From JAICLL01 sp035252155 (lineage in GTDB: Bacteria; Planctomycetota; Planctomycetia; Pirellulales; JAICIG01), in assembly GCA_035252155.1 (NCBI GenBank), contig DATFDL010000700.1:1-6339 (forward strand): a stretch of 6,339 nucleotides of DNA. Direction: 5' to 3'. The notes under the pieces are model-generated. The model saw nothing but the letters and a program-made list of their open reading frames with translations, searched no databases and had not been told where the DNA came from. Positions 1 to 5,221 of the stretch are shown here, piece after piece. Each line of letters begins with the position of its first letter. Positions within the stretch are counted from its first letter, which is position 1. The translations under genes were made by a program, and so were the position numbers.

Positions 1-393
1 GTTTTCCGCTTCGGTCTTGGTGGTGAGCAGCAGAAAGCCGTCGCGGACCACGTAGGTCATGTCGAGCTCGCCGAGCACCAAGCGCAGCACCGACCGCAAC
101 GATATGTCTTTGATCTTGCGCGTGATTGGCGTATCGCTGCCCAGACCCGCGTCTGCCAGCGCTCGCGCATCAAGCTGAATCTCGATCACGTGACGTTGCT
201 TCAAAAACTCGACAACATCGGCGAGCGGTTGGTCGACAAAGTCGAGCTCGGTGTTTTCACCAAGCGCCCGCTGGATTGCCGCCTTGCCCGCAGTGGGCAG
301 GGGCAGGGCTTCTTGAGCGCGGCTGGCGAGCGGCGCGGCCAAGGTGGCAAGACAATACAAAACGACGACACGGACTGGCCCGAGTCTGAACAT
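1..393 (-). CDS. Secreted STN/secretin N-domain-like protein, 3' end beyond the window
   Basis: Reading the minus strand from the ATG at 393 gives 131 uninterrupted codons that run off the left edge, so only the N-terminus is visible. Residues 1-26 look like a Sec signal peptide: an Arg-containing start, a hydrophobic stretch VVVLYCLATLAAPLA, then a cleavage-like ASRA before QEA. Residues about 45-127 resemble the short secretin/TonB N-terminal (STN) fold: LDFVDQPLADVVEFLKQ, then IQLDARAL, a TPIT strand, ISLRSVLRLVLGELDMTYVV and a FLLLTT strand. In Planctomycetota I know many exported proteins with this pattern (a 'DFV-x-PL-x-DVV-x-FL' segment followed by 'L+S-L+L-LxxLdLTYvv'). Their role is generally unknown, and the domain may act as an interaction module in the periplasm. 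The start is supported by a clear Shine-Dalgarno at 401-406. The gene is divergent from the TIGR03009 gene at 674. The C-terminal content cannot be judged, and a full secretin is possible but not shown. Confidence 0.8.
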   Translation of the reverse strand, partial: MFRLGPVRVVVLYCLATLAAPLASRAQEALPLPTAGKAAIQRALGENTELDFVDQPLADVVEFLKQRHVIEIQLDARALADAGLGSDTPITRKIKDISLRSVLRLVLGELDMTYVVRDGFLLLTTKTEAEN

Positions 394-400
394 GACCTTT

Positions 401-406
401 CTCCTT
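401..406 (-). promoter_or_regulatory. Shine-Dalgarno site fixing the start at 393
   Basis: On the minus strand AAGGAG is followed by 7 bases and then ATG. This is a near-ideal ribosome binding site. It supports the ATG at 393 as the start of a gene that runs off the window and so has no visible stop. Confidence 0.75.
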
Positions 407-420
407 CTCTGTTTCCGAGA

Positions 421-432
421 TCACGAACGTGA
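421..432. promoter_or_regulatory. Short palindrome TCACGAACGTGA, possible operator
   Basis: Two 5-base arms, TCACG and CGTGA, flank a central AA. The site lies 28-39 bases upstream of the start at 393, where a promoter or operator of the leftward gene would be expected. A 10-base-paired palindrome can easily occur by chance, and no regulator is recognisable, so this is only a candidate. Confidence 0.2.
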
Positions 433-535
433 AAGAGGGGAAGGCCGCCGGCGCCGCCTCTAGAACTGCCGACGGCCCCGCGCCACCGAACCTACCACCC
501 CGACCGCGAAAAGGCAAGGAATTTCCCGCAAGCTT

Positions 536-592
536 GGAGGATGGTCTTCCAGGCCGTCGCCAGCCCCTGGACGGCCTGGAAGGCCATCCTCC
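536..592. repeat. Intergenic hairpin with 23-bp arms
   Basis: The arms at 536-558 and 570-592 are complementary over 23 positions, separated by an 11-base spacer at 559-569. The left arm begins GGAGGATGG and ends CCAGGCCGTC; the right arm begins GACGGCCTGG and ends CCATCCTCC. The one departure from Watson-Crick pairing is T545 against G583. This is a G-U pair in plus-strand RNA but an A-C mismatch in minus-strand RNA. The hairpin lies between two divergent genes, so it follows no stop codon and is unlikely to be a normal terminator. It could be a REP/MITE-like repeat unit, or a regulatory structure if a long leader reaches it. The inverted repeat is directly visible; its function is not. Confidence 0.8.
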
Positions 593-630
593 GTATGCTG
601 AGAACCGGCCTAGGGGAATGCATGGCATTT

Positions 631-639
631 TGCTACCAT
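631..639 (+). promoter_or_regulatory. Possible extended -10 box for the TIGR03009 gene
   Basis: TGCTACCAT fits a TGn-extended -10 element with a TACCAT hexamer (4 of 6 matches to TATAAT). Transcription would start near 646, giving a leader of about 28 bases that contains the AGGA ribosome binding site at 661-664. No convincing -35 box is seen at the right distance. A similar TGCTACACT lies upstream of the adaptor gene at 5144-5152. Confidence 0.3.
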
Positions 640-673
640 CTCGACCCGCTGTTCGATAACAGGAACCATTCGC

Positions 674-1741
674 ATGTCGCTGCGCCGCCATCGCCGGGCA
701 AATACGCCCTCGATCTTCGTCATGGTCTTGCTGTCTTCGGCCGCTTATGCCGCGGGTCAAGAAGGGCCGCCGCGCCGACAGAAGGCCGAGCCGCCACCTC
801 GTCGTCCTGCCCGAGATACCGTGGCGGCTGCGCCGCGAAATGCGCCCGACGCCCCCGCCAAGGGTGAAGCCCAACCCGGCGGCAACCGCATCCGCAAATT
901 TGCTCCGCAGTCGCGCAAGCCGAGTGCGCCGTGGGTGCTTGACGAGCAGCAGCAAGCGACGCTCGACCGGGTGCTGGCAGCTTGGGAAAAGAAGAGCACC
1001 AGCATCAAAACGCTCACCTGTACGTTTACGATGTGGGAGTATGATTTCATCTTCGACAACAACCGTCAGCCGGAGGGCCAGCAGGCACGGCCCACCCGCG
1101 TAAATCGCGGTGAGATCAAATACGCCCGCCCCGACCGCGGCGTCTATCACATCACCCACCAGGCCACCGGCCAACACATTAAGCCGCTTAAATTCGAGCG
1201 CCGCGAGGGCGACTACTGGGTATGCGACGGCCAGGCGGTCTACGAGTTTAACCACGAGCAAAAGCGGCTGATCGAGCGACGGCTGCCAGAACAGTTGAAG
1301 GGCAGCGCGATCTCCAATGGGCCGTTGCCGTTTTTGTTTGGCGCGTCGGCCGACCAAATGCGCGGCCGCTATTGGCTGCGGGTGAGCACGCCGCCGGAGG
1401 ACATGGGCAAGAAGATCTGGCTGGATGCCGTGCCACGGTTTGTGGAAGACCGGGCGAACTACCAGACCGCCTCGATCATCCTAAGCGAAAAGGACATGCT
1501 GCCCGCGGCCTTGCAACTCGTGCTGCCCGAGGGCAACCGCAAAAACTACAAGTTCGAGGACTACACGATCAACAGCCTCTGGAAGAAGATCATTCGCGAT
1601 TTCGATCTTCCGCCGCTGCCCGACGGCTGGGACCACATCGTCGAAGAGGCGCCGCGGGCCGAGGCCGCTCGACCGGCGCCGCCACCGGGCCTGCAGACCC
1701 TGCGCGTCGAGCCGCCGCCGCGCTCGCGGCAGCGCAAGTAA
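674..1741 (+). CDS. Secreted TIGR03009-domain protein (Planctomycetota family)
   Basis: This 355-residue protein starts at an ATG preceded by AGGA with about 9 bases of spacing. Residues 1-27 are a likely Sec signal peptide: MSLRRHRR, a hydrophobic core IFVMVLLSSAAYA, and cleavage near AYA-AG. Residues about 30-87 are a low-complexity linker rich in Pro, Arg and Ala. From about 88 to 315 the sequence matches the pattern I recall for TIGR03009, an uncharacterised domain mostly confined to Planctomycetes: LDRVLAAWEKKS, then a Cys-containing strand CTFTMWEYDFIF, then GEIKYARPDRGVY, YWVCDGQAVYEF, and PLPFLFGASADQMRGRYWLRV. The alternation of strands and 'xG.i.y..Pd+g.y' is reminiscent of LolA/outer-membrane lipoprotein-sorting folds, so a periplasmic or outer-membrane-associated role is plausible but unproven. 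The C-terminus after residue 325 is again Pro/Arg/Ala-rich. The gene is divergent from the STN-like gene and convergent with gnd. Family assignment is fairly secure; molecular function is unknown. Confidence 0.82.
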   Translation: MSLRRHRRANTPSIFVMVLLSSAAYAAGQEGPPRRQKAEPPPRRPARDTVAAAPRNAPDAPAKGEAQPGGNRIRKFAPQSRKPSAPWVLDEQQQATLDRVLAAWEKKSTSIKTLTCTFTMWEYDFIFDNNRQPEGQQARPTRVNRGEIKYARPDRGVYHITHQATGQHIKPLKFERREGDYWVCDGQAVYEFNHEQKRLIERRLPEQLKGSAISNGPLPFLFGASADQMRGRYWLRVSTPPEDMGKKIWLDAVPRFVEDRANYQTASIILSEKDMLPAALQLVLPEGNRKNYKFEDYTINSLWKKIIRDFDLPPLPDGWDHIVEEAPRAEAARPAPPPGLQTLRVEPPPRSRQRK

Positions 1742-1746
1742 AATCC

Positions 1747-1765
1747 GTCGCTGGCAAACAGCGGC
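1747..1765 (+). terminator. Weak stem-loop just after the TIGR03009 gene
   Basis: GTCGCTG and CAGCGGC can pair over 7 positions (one G-U) around a GCAAA loop, beginning 6 bases after the stop codon. There is no T-run after the stem, so it is a poor intrinsic terminator. It may only be a 3'-end protective stem or chance. Confidence 0.22.
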
Positions 1766-1770
1766 TTGCG

Positions 1771-1960
1771 GGGTGCCACGGCATCTGTCGCGGCGCGATC
1801 GGCTTCGCAGTGCTCTCTCGCCCTGCCGCCGAGACGGACGCCGTGCGGCACTAGATCACCCACGGCTTCCGGGACCGACGCCGCACGGCGTCCGCCGCGG
1901 CGATTGCCGTCTCGCGTTCATGCGGAGTCCTGTCCCGCCGCGGCGGGTGCCGTGGCACCC
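1771..1960. repeat. Long nested fold-back element between convergent genes
   Basis: The outer arms at 1771-1795 and 1936-1960 are inverted repeats of 25 positions with 22 exact matches. Each starts with GGGTGCCACGGCA when read inward. The three differences are all T in the left arm where the complement of the right arm has C, so they are G-U pairs in plus-strand RNA. Inside lies a second, perfect inverted repeat (1835-1849 with 1880-1894). The intervening stretches pair only loosely. The element occupies most of the 267-base gap between the TIGR03009 gene and gnd, and contains no credible coding sequence. It resembles a non-coding repeat unit (REP/BIME or MITE-like). It could also act as a bidirectional transcription-end structure for the two convergent genes, though there are no T-runs. 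No flanking target-site duplication was evident. Confidence 0.65.
1835..1894. repeat. Inner perfect 15-bp inverted repeat
   Basis: CGGACGCCGTGCGGC at 1835-1849 is the exact reverse complement of 1880-1894, with a 30-base spacer. The right arm also holds a local small hairpin (GACGCCG, CA, CGGCGTC at 1877-1892), so two alternative folds are possible. It sits within the larger 1771-1960 element. Confidence 0.7.
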
Positions 1961-2008
1961 TTCGGGCCTTGGACTGTTCGGCGATTAAGCCCAGGGCGTT
2001 GACACAGG

Positions 2009-3445
2009 TTACGGCTGCCTCCGCAGCGCCAGCCAGTCGGTGTGGAACGTTCCGGGACGATCGACGCGCTCATAAGTATGCGCGCCGAAGTAATCGCGCT
2101 GGGCCTGCAACAGGTTGGCAGGCAGCCGCGCGGTGCGATAACCATCGTAATAGGTCAGCGCCGTCGAAAAGGCCGGCGCTGGAATGCCCAGCGCAAACGA
2201 CGTCATCACCACGTGCCGCCAGGCATCTTGGGCCTGATGCACCGCCTGCGTGAAGTAGGGCGCCAGCAGCAAATTTTCGAGCTTCGTATCGGCGTCGAAG
2301 GCTTCTTTGATGCGCTCCAAAAAACGGGCGCGGATGATGCAGCCGCCCCGCCACAAGAGCGCCACGCTGCCATAGTCGAGCGGCCACTGGTGCTCGGCCG
2401 CCGCCGCCTGCAACTGCACAAAGCCCTGGGCATAGCTGCTGATCTTTGAGGCATACAGCGCCTGCCGCACCTGCTCGACAAACCGCTGCTTGTCGCCCTG
2501 ATATTGGCCGCCTGGTCCACGCAACACTTTGCTCGCCCGCTCGCGAGCGTCCTTCAGCGCCGACAAGCTGCGGGCATAGACCGCTTCGGTTACCAGCGTG
2601 CTGGGCACGCCCAGATCGAGCGCCAATTGGCTCATCCACTTGCCCGTGCCCTTGGCGCCGGCCTTGTCGAGAATCATATCGACCAGGTCGTTGCCGGTCT
2701 CAGGATCTTTGACGCTCAGCACGTCGCGCGTGATCTCAATCAAGTAACTATCCAGTTCGCCGCGGTTCCACTCGGCGAAAAAGTCGTAAAGCTCGCCGTT
2801 CGACAGCCCGAGCACCTGCCGCAACAGAAAATAGGCCTCGCAGATCAACTGCATGTCGCCGTACTCGATGCCGTTGTGGACCATTTTGACGTAATGCCCG
2901 GCCCCGCGCGGTCCGACCCATTCGCAGCAAGGAATATCGCCGTTCGGTCCCACCTTGGCGGCAATAGCCTGAAAGATCGGCTTGACCCGCGGCCAGGCGG
3001 CCTGGCTGCCGCCGGGCATCAGGCTGGGGCCACGCAGCGCGCCTTCTTCGCCGCCCGACACGCCGGTGCCGACGAACAGCAAGCCCTTCGATTCGACGTA
3101 CTGCGTGCGCCGCTCGGTGTCGGCGTAGTGGGTGTTGCCGCCGTCGATAATCACGTCGCCGGGCGAGAGCAGCGGCAGCAATTGCTCGATGATGGCGTCG
3201 ACGGCCGGGCCGGCCTTGATCATTAGCATCACTTTGCGCGGCTTGGCCAGGGCGGCCACCAGCTCTTCGAGGCTGTGACAGCCGACAAACCGCTTGCCCT
3301 TGGCCCGGCCGGCCAGCAGATGATCGACCACACTGGTGGTGCGGTTGAATACGGCGATCGGAAAGCCGCGGCTTTCGATGTTCAGCGCCAGGTTCTCGCC
3401 CATCACGGCGAGACCGATCAAGCCAATGTCGCAAAGTTCGGGCAT
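2009..3445 (-). CDS. gnd: 6-phosphogluconate dehydrogenase, decarboxylating (NADP type)
   Basis: The enzyme oxidatively decarboxylates 6-phosphogluconate to ribulose 5-phosphate with reduction of NADP, in the oxidative pentose phosphate pathway in the cytoplasm. The 478 residues match the usual length of the long-form enzyme. The N-terminal Rossmann domain has IGLAVMGENLALNI (residues 9-23) and NRTTS (34-38); the NRT segment is the usual NADP-phosphate contact. MLMIKAGPAVDAI (73-85) and GVSGGEEGALRGPSLMPGG (128-146) follow. The catalytic segment HYVKMVHNGIEYGDM (184-198) holds the Lys187, His190, Asn191 and Glu194 equivalents. The family signature DKAGAKGTGKW is at 260-270. C-terminal residues RDYFGAHTYER (450-460) carry the substrate-binding Arg and His, and IPAPAFSTALTYYDGYR is at 421-437. 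All key residues are present. The start at 3445 follows AGGAG with a 6-base spacer. No zwf, pgl or other pathway gene is visible next to it. It lies 114 bases downstream of the membrane-protein gene on the same strand and may be co-transcribed or have its own promoter. Confidence 0.98.
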   Translation of the reverse strand: MPELCDIGLIGLAVMGENLALNIESRGFPIAVFNRTTSVVDHLLAGRAKGKRFVGCHSLEELVAALAKPRKVMLMIKAGPAVDAIIEQLLPLLSPGDVIIDGGNTHYADTERRTQYVESKGLLFVGTGVSGGEEGALRGPSLMPGGSQAAWPRVKPIFQAIAAKVGPNGDIPCCEWVGPRGAGHYVKMVHNGIEYGDMQLICEAYFLLRQVLGLSNGELYDFFAEWNRGELDSYLIEITRDVLSVKDPETGNDLVDMILDKAGAKGTGKWMSQLALDLGVPSTLVTEAVYARSLSALKDARERASKVLRGPGGQYQGDKQRFVEQVRQALYASKISSYAQGFVQLQAAAAEHQWPLDYGSVALLWRGGCIIRARFLERIKEAFDADTKLENLLLAPYFTQAVHQAQDAWRHVVMTSFALGIPAPAFSTALTYYDGYRTARLPANLLQAQRDYFGAHTYERVDRPGTFHTDWLALRRQP

Positions 3446-3468
3446 GAGTCGCTCCTGAAAACGGCTCG

Positions 3469-3474
3469 ATTGTA
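3469..3474 (-). promoter_or_regulatory. Possible -10 box for gnd
   Basis: On the minus strand the hexamer TACAAT matches the -10 consensus at 5 of 6 positions. It would start transcription near 3462, leaving a leader of about 17 bases that contains the AGGAG ribosome binding site (3452-3456). No good -35 box is seen 16-18 bases upstream, so the call is tentative. Confidence 0.3.
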
Positions 3475-3559
3475 TCGGCCGACGGAGCGTGCCGGTAGCC
3501 CCTCGGTAACAATTGTCGCGATCGGTAAATGGCCGACGCTTAGTGGACAGTAAGGGAAC

Positions 3560-5065
3560 TCATCTTGGTCGAGGAAGTTGATTCGGCAGCCGTCGCCAGA
3601 GCACGAGATCGCCTGCCGCGCACGATCGCACAAAACCCTTCGGGGCTGGCCGATCTGATTCGCTTATCAACCAACGGCTGCTCGAAACCGGGCCGCCGCG
3701 CGCGACGCGCCGATCGAGCGCCAGTTCGAGCAGCAGATCGGCATCGTCGGGCAACGCCTCAATAGACACCGGGCCGGGGTCGCGAGCGATCGTCGCCGCC
3801 ATCGTGTCGATGGCCGGCTGGCGCTGGTGATTGCGCCACGCTCGGGGCGCGTCGACCAGCAGCCAGTAGCCCGTCGCAACCGCCAACTGCGACGCCAATG
3901 CCGCGGCCACAATCAAGCGGCGAGCGCGGGCAGACAGCCGTTCGATCGACAACCAAAAACAAACCAGCAGTGCCGGAAGCATCGGCAGCATCAGTCGAGC
4001 GCCCGTAGCAATGGCATGAGCGGCCAGCAGCAGCAAAAAGAACGGCAGGCACCAGGCCAGCAGATCGTCCTGCCGCCGGACCCACCGCCACCAGCCCACA
4101 GCGACCATCAGACAGAACGGCCCGTGCAGCAGCAGGTTGATATCGGTCCAGTCGCCGGGCGCTCCGTGCGTCTTGAACATGCCAGGAATGCAGAGCCGCC
4201 CGACGTCGCTGACGCAGATTTGCAATCCCCGCGAATAGTTGGGCAGCATGTCGTCGGCGGCCTCGCGGAACTCGTCGAGGTACGTGCGCTGTCGGCCGCC
4301 AGCCGTGGCGCGCTCGTGCGCAGCCACCAGCGCCACGGGCACGGTGGCGGCCAGGACGATTGCCAGCGCAGTCGCCGCCGCCCGAGGCCATGCGACAGCG
4401 CCGCGGCGCGCCGTCAGGCAGGCCGCCACCAGGGCTGCGGGGGCGAGCACAATACCCACGGGGCGAATCAGACATAAGGCGGCGGTCAAAAGACTGGCCA
4501 GCAGCAGCCGGGCGGCGAACTCGCCAGAGCGCTGCGCCGCCCAAGACGAGCGCCAAGTGTTCACCGTCCAGACCAGAAAGCACACGAAGGCAATTTCGCT
4601 GAGCGGCCGGCGGTAGTGCACCCAGAGCGCGTGATTGATAACGGTTAAACTCGTGATCCAGATGGCCGCTTCTCCGACCGCGCAGCGGCCCCATTGGTAA
4701 ACGCCAGCTATAAGCCCGACCAGCAGCAGCCATTGGCCGATCGAAATCGCAAGAAACGGCCGCTCGCCCAGCAAGAACAAGGGGCTGATCAGCACGGGGT
4801 AGCCCGGCGAGAACCACAGGTGGCGACTGCCCAAGTTGGTGGGTCCGGTGCCTCTGGCAATGCTCCGCGCGATCGACAGGTACGAGTGCGAATCGTCGGT
4901 GGCATACCACCAGGGGCTGATTTGGAGGGCCATCAGCACGGCGAGCGCTGCCATCACCCGCCAGGGATGCGCTTCGCCGCCGCGCCTCCATGCTTCAAGA
5001 GAGAAGCGTCGCAGACCGCTTGGGCTGGCGGGCCGTACCGTCGTTCCTAGCAATGATCTATTCAT
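3560..5065 (-). CDS. Polytopic membrane protein, GT-C (ArnT/PMT-like) glycosyltransferase candidate
   Basis: This 501-residue protein has roughly 11-12 hydrophobic segments, the first at about 36-54 and the last at about 384-404, followed by a soluble tail of about 97 residues. The layout resembles GT-C glycosyltransferases, which use polyprenyl-phosphate sugars on the outer face of the inner membrane. The first external loop carries an acidic pair, ATDDSHSYLSIAR (Asp57, Asp58), where this superfamily places its catalytic acidic residues. Further similar elements are FSPGYPVLISPLFLLGE (85-101), RRPLSEIAF (152-160), LIRPVGIVLAPA (199-210) and GARLMLPMLPALLV (355-368). Substrate and sugar cannot be read from the sequence, and a non-enzymatic membrane protein is possible. 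The start at 5065 is preceded by AAGGA with only 3 bases of spacing, which is tight. No in-frame ATG or GTG is seen in the few codons upstream, and the next internal Met is inside the first membrane segment. The gene diverges from the adaptor gene and is followed by gnd. Confidence 0.75.
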   Translation of the reverse strand: MNRSLLGTTVRPASPSGLRRFSLEAWRRGGEAHPWRVMAALAVLMALQISPWWYATDDSHSYLSIARSIARGTGPTNLGSRHLWFSPGYPVLISPLFLLGERPFLAISIGQWLLLVGLIAGVYQWGRCAVGEAAIWITSLTVINHALWVHYRRPLSEIAFVCFLVWTVNTWRSSWAAQRSGEFAARLLLASLLTAALCLIRPVGIVLAPAALVAACLTARRGAVAWPRAAATALAIVLAATVPVALVAAHERATAGGRQRTYLDEFREAADDMLPNYSRGLQICVSDVGRLCIPGMFKTHGAPGDWTDINLLLHGPFCLMVAVGWWRWVRRQDDLLAWCLPFFLLLLAAHAIATGARLMLPMLPALLVCFWLSIERLSARARRLIVAAALASQLAVATGYWLLVDAPRAWRNHQRQPAIDTMAATIARDPGPVSIEALPDDADLLLELALDRRVARGGPVSSSRWLISESDRPAPKGFVRSCAAGDLVLWRRLPNQLPRPR

Positions 5066-5088
5066 CCATCCTTGTGCGACCGCGGCGC

Positions 5089-5117
5089 ATTATGGCAACA
5101 CCCGCGTCGGGCCGCAA
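5089..5117 (-). promoter_or_regulatory. Candidate promoter of the GT-C-like membrane protein gene
   Basis: On the minus strand TTGCGG (5117-5112) is followed by exactly 17 bases and then CATAAT (5094-5089; 5 of 6 matches to TATAAT). A TGC immediately before the hexamer makes it an extended -10 element. Transcription would start near 5082, with a leader of about 17 bases before the ATG at 5065. The -35 box matches only its TTG half. Confidence 0.45.
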
Positions 5118-5143
5118 CATTCACCGTAACCTAGCCGCCGTTC

Positions 5144-5152
5144 TGCTACACT
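5144..5152 (+). promoter_or_regulatory. Possible extended -10 box of the adaptor gene
   Basis: TGCTACACT is a TGn-extended -10 element with hexamer TACACT (4 of 6). Predicted transcription would begin near 5159. That gives a leader of about 63 bases holding a stem-loop and the Shine-Dalgarno. No clear -35 box lies at standard spacing. It sits about 50 bases from the oppositely directed CATAAT box, consistent with a back-to-back divergent promoter region. Confidence 0.35.
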
Positions 5153-5176
5153 GTCCCTTAGCTGACGCTGGTATCT

Positions 5177-5200
5177 CCGGCTGGCACTCCGTGCCGCCGG
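5177..5200 (+). promoter_or_regulatory. Stem-loop in the adaptor gene leader
   Basis: CCGGC, a bulged T, GGCAC, a TCC loop, GTGCC and GCCGG form a 10-bp GC-rich stem that ends 7 bases before the Shine-Dalgarno at 5208-5214. It is stable and well placed to influence translation or leader stability. It does not itself occlude the ribosome binding site. The pairing is visible; a regulatory role is inferred. Confidence 0.4.
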
Positions 5201-5207
5201 TGCTCTC

Positions 5208-5214
5208 GGAGGAG
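5208..5214 (+). promoter_or_regulatory. Strong Shine-Dalgarno of the adaptor gene
   Basis: GGAGGAG lies 7 bases before the ATG at 5222. It settles the start of a gene whose stop codon is beyond the window. Confidence 0.8.
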
Positions 5215-5221
5215 TTACCTC

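Noticed and set aside
257..1357. A 366-codon open frame on the minus strand spanning the left intergenic region and half of the TIGR03009 gene.
   Set aside because: It overlaps the STN-like gene in another frame and lies antisense to the TIGR03009 gene. Its product is Arg/Gly/Pro-rich with no recognisable domain, as expected for a shadow in GC-rich DNA.
1945..1960. Perfect palindrome GGGTGCCGTGGCACCC considered as an intrinsic terminator of gnd.
   Set aside because: It lies about 48 bases after the gnd stop but is not followed by a T-run on the minus strand, and it belongs to the larger fold-back element.
1766..2002. Short plus-strand open frames of 71-78 codons in the convergent intergenic region.
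   Set aside because: They translate the inverted-repeat element into Arg/Pro/Ala-rich sequence, have no good ribosome binding site, and are better explained as non-coding.
2504..3226. A 240-codon open frame on the plus strand inside gnd.
   Set aside because: It is antisense to a gene with all catalytic residues of 6-phosphogluconate dehydrogenase. The antisense product shows no domain or signal and has no supported ribosome binding site.
3446..3559. The 114-base gap between the membrane protein gene and gnd, checked for a terminator or small gene.
   Set aside because: No stem with a T-run and no credible short gene was found. Only the gnd ribosome binding site and a tentative -10 box can be supported.
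3759..4991. A 410-codon minus-strand frame overlapping the membrane protein in another register.
   Set aside because: The alternative frame gives an Arg/Gly/Ala-rich sequence without membrane segments or motifs. The 501-residue frame has coherent transmembrane segments and GT-C-like motifs.
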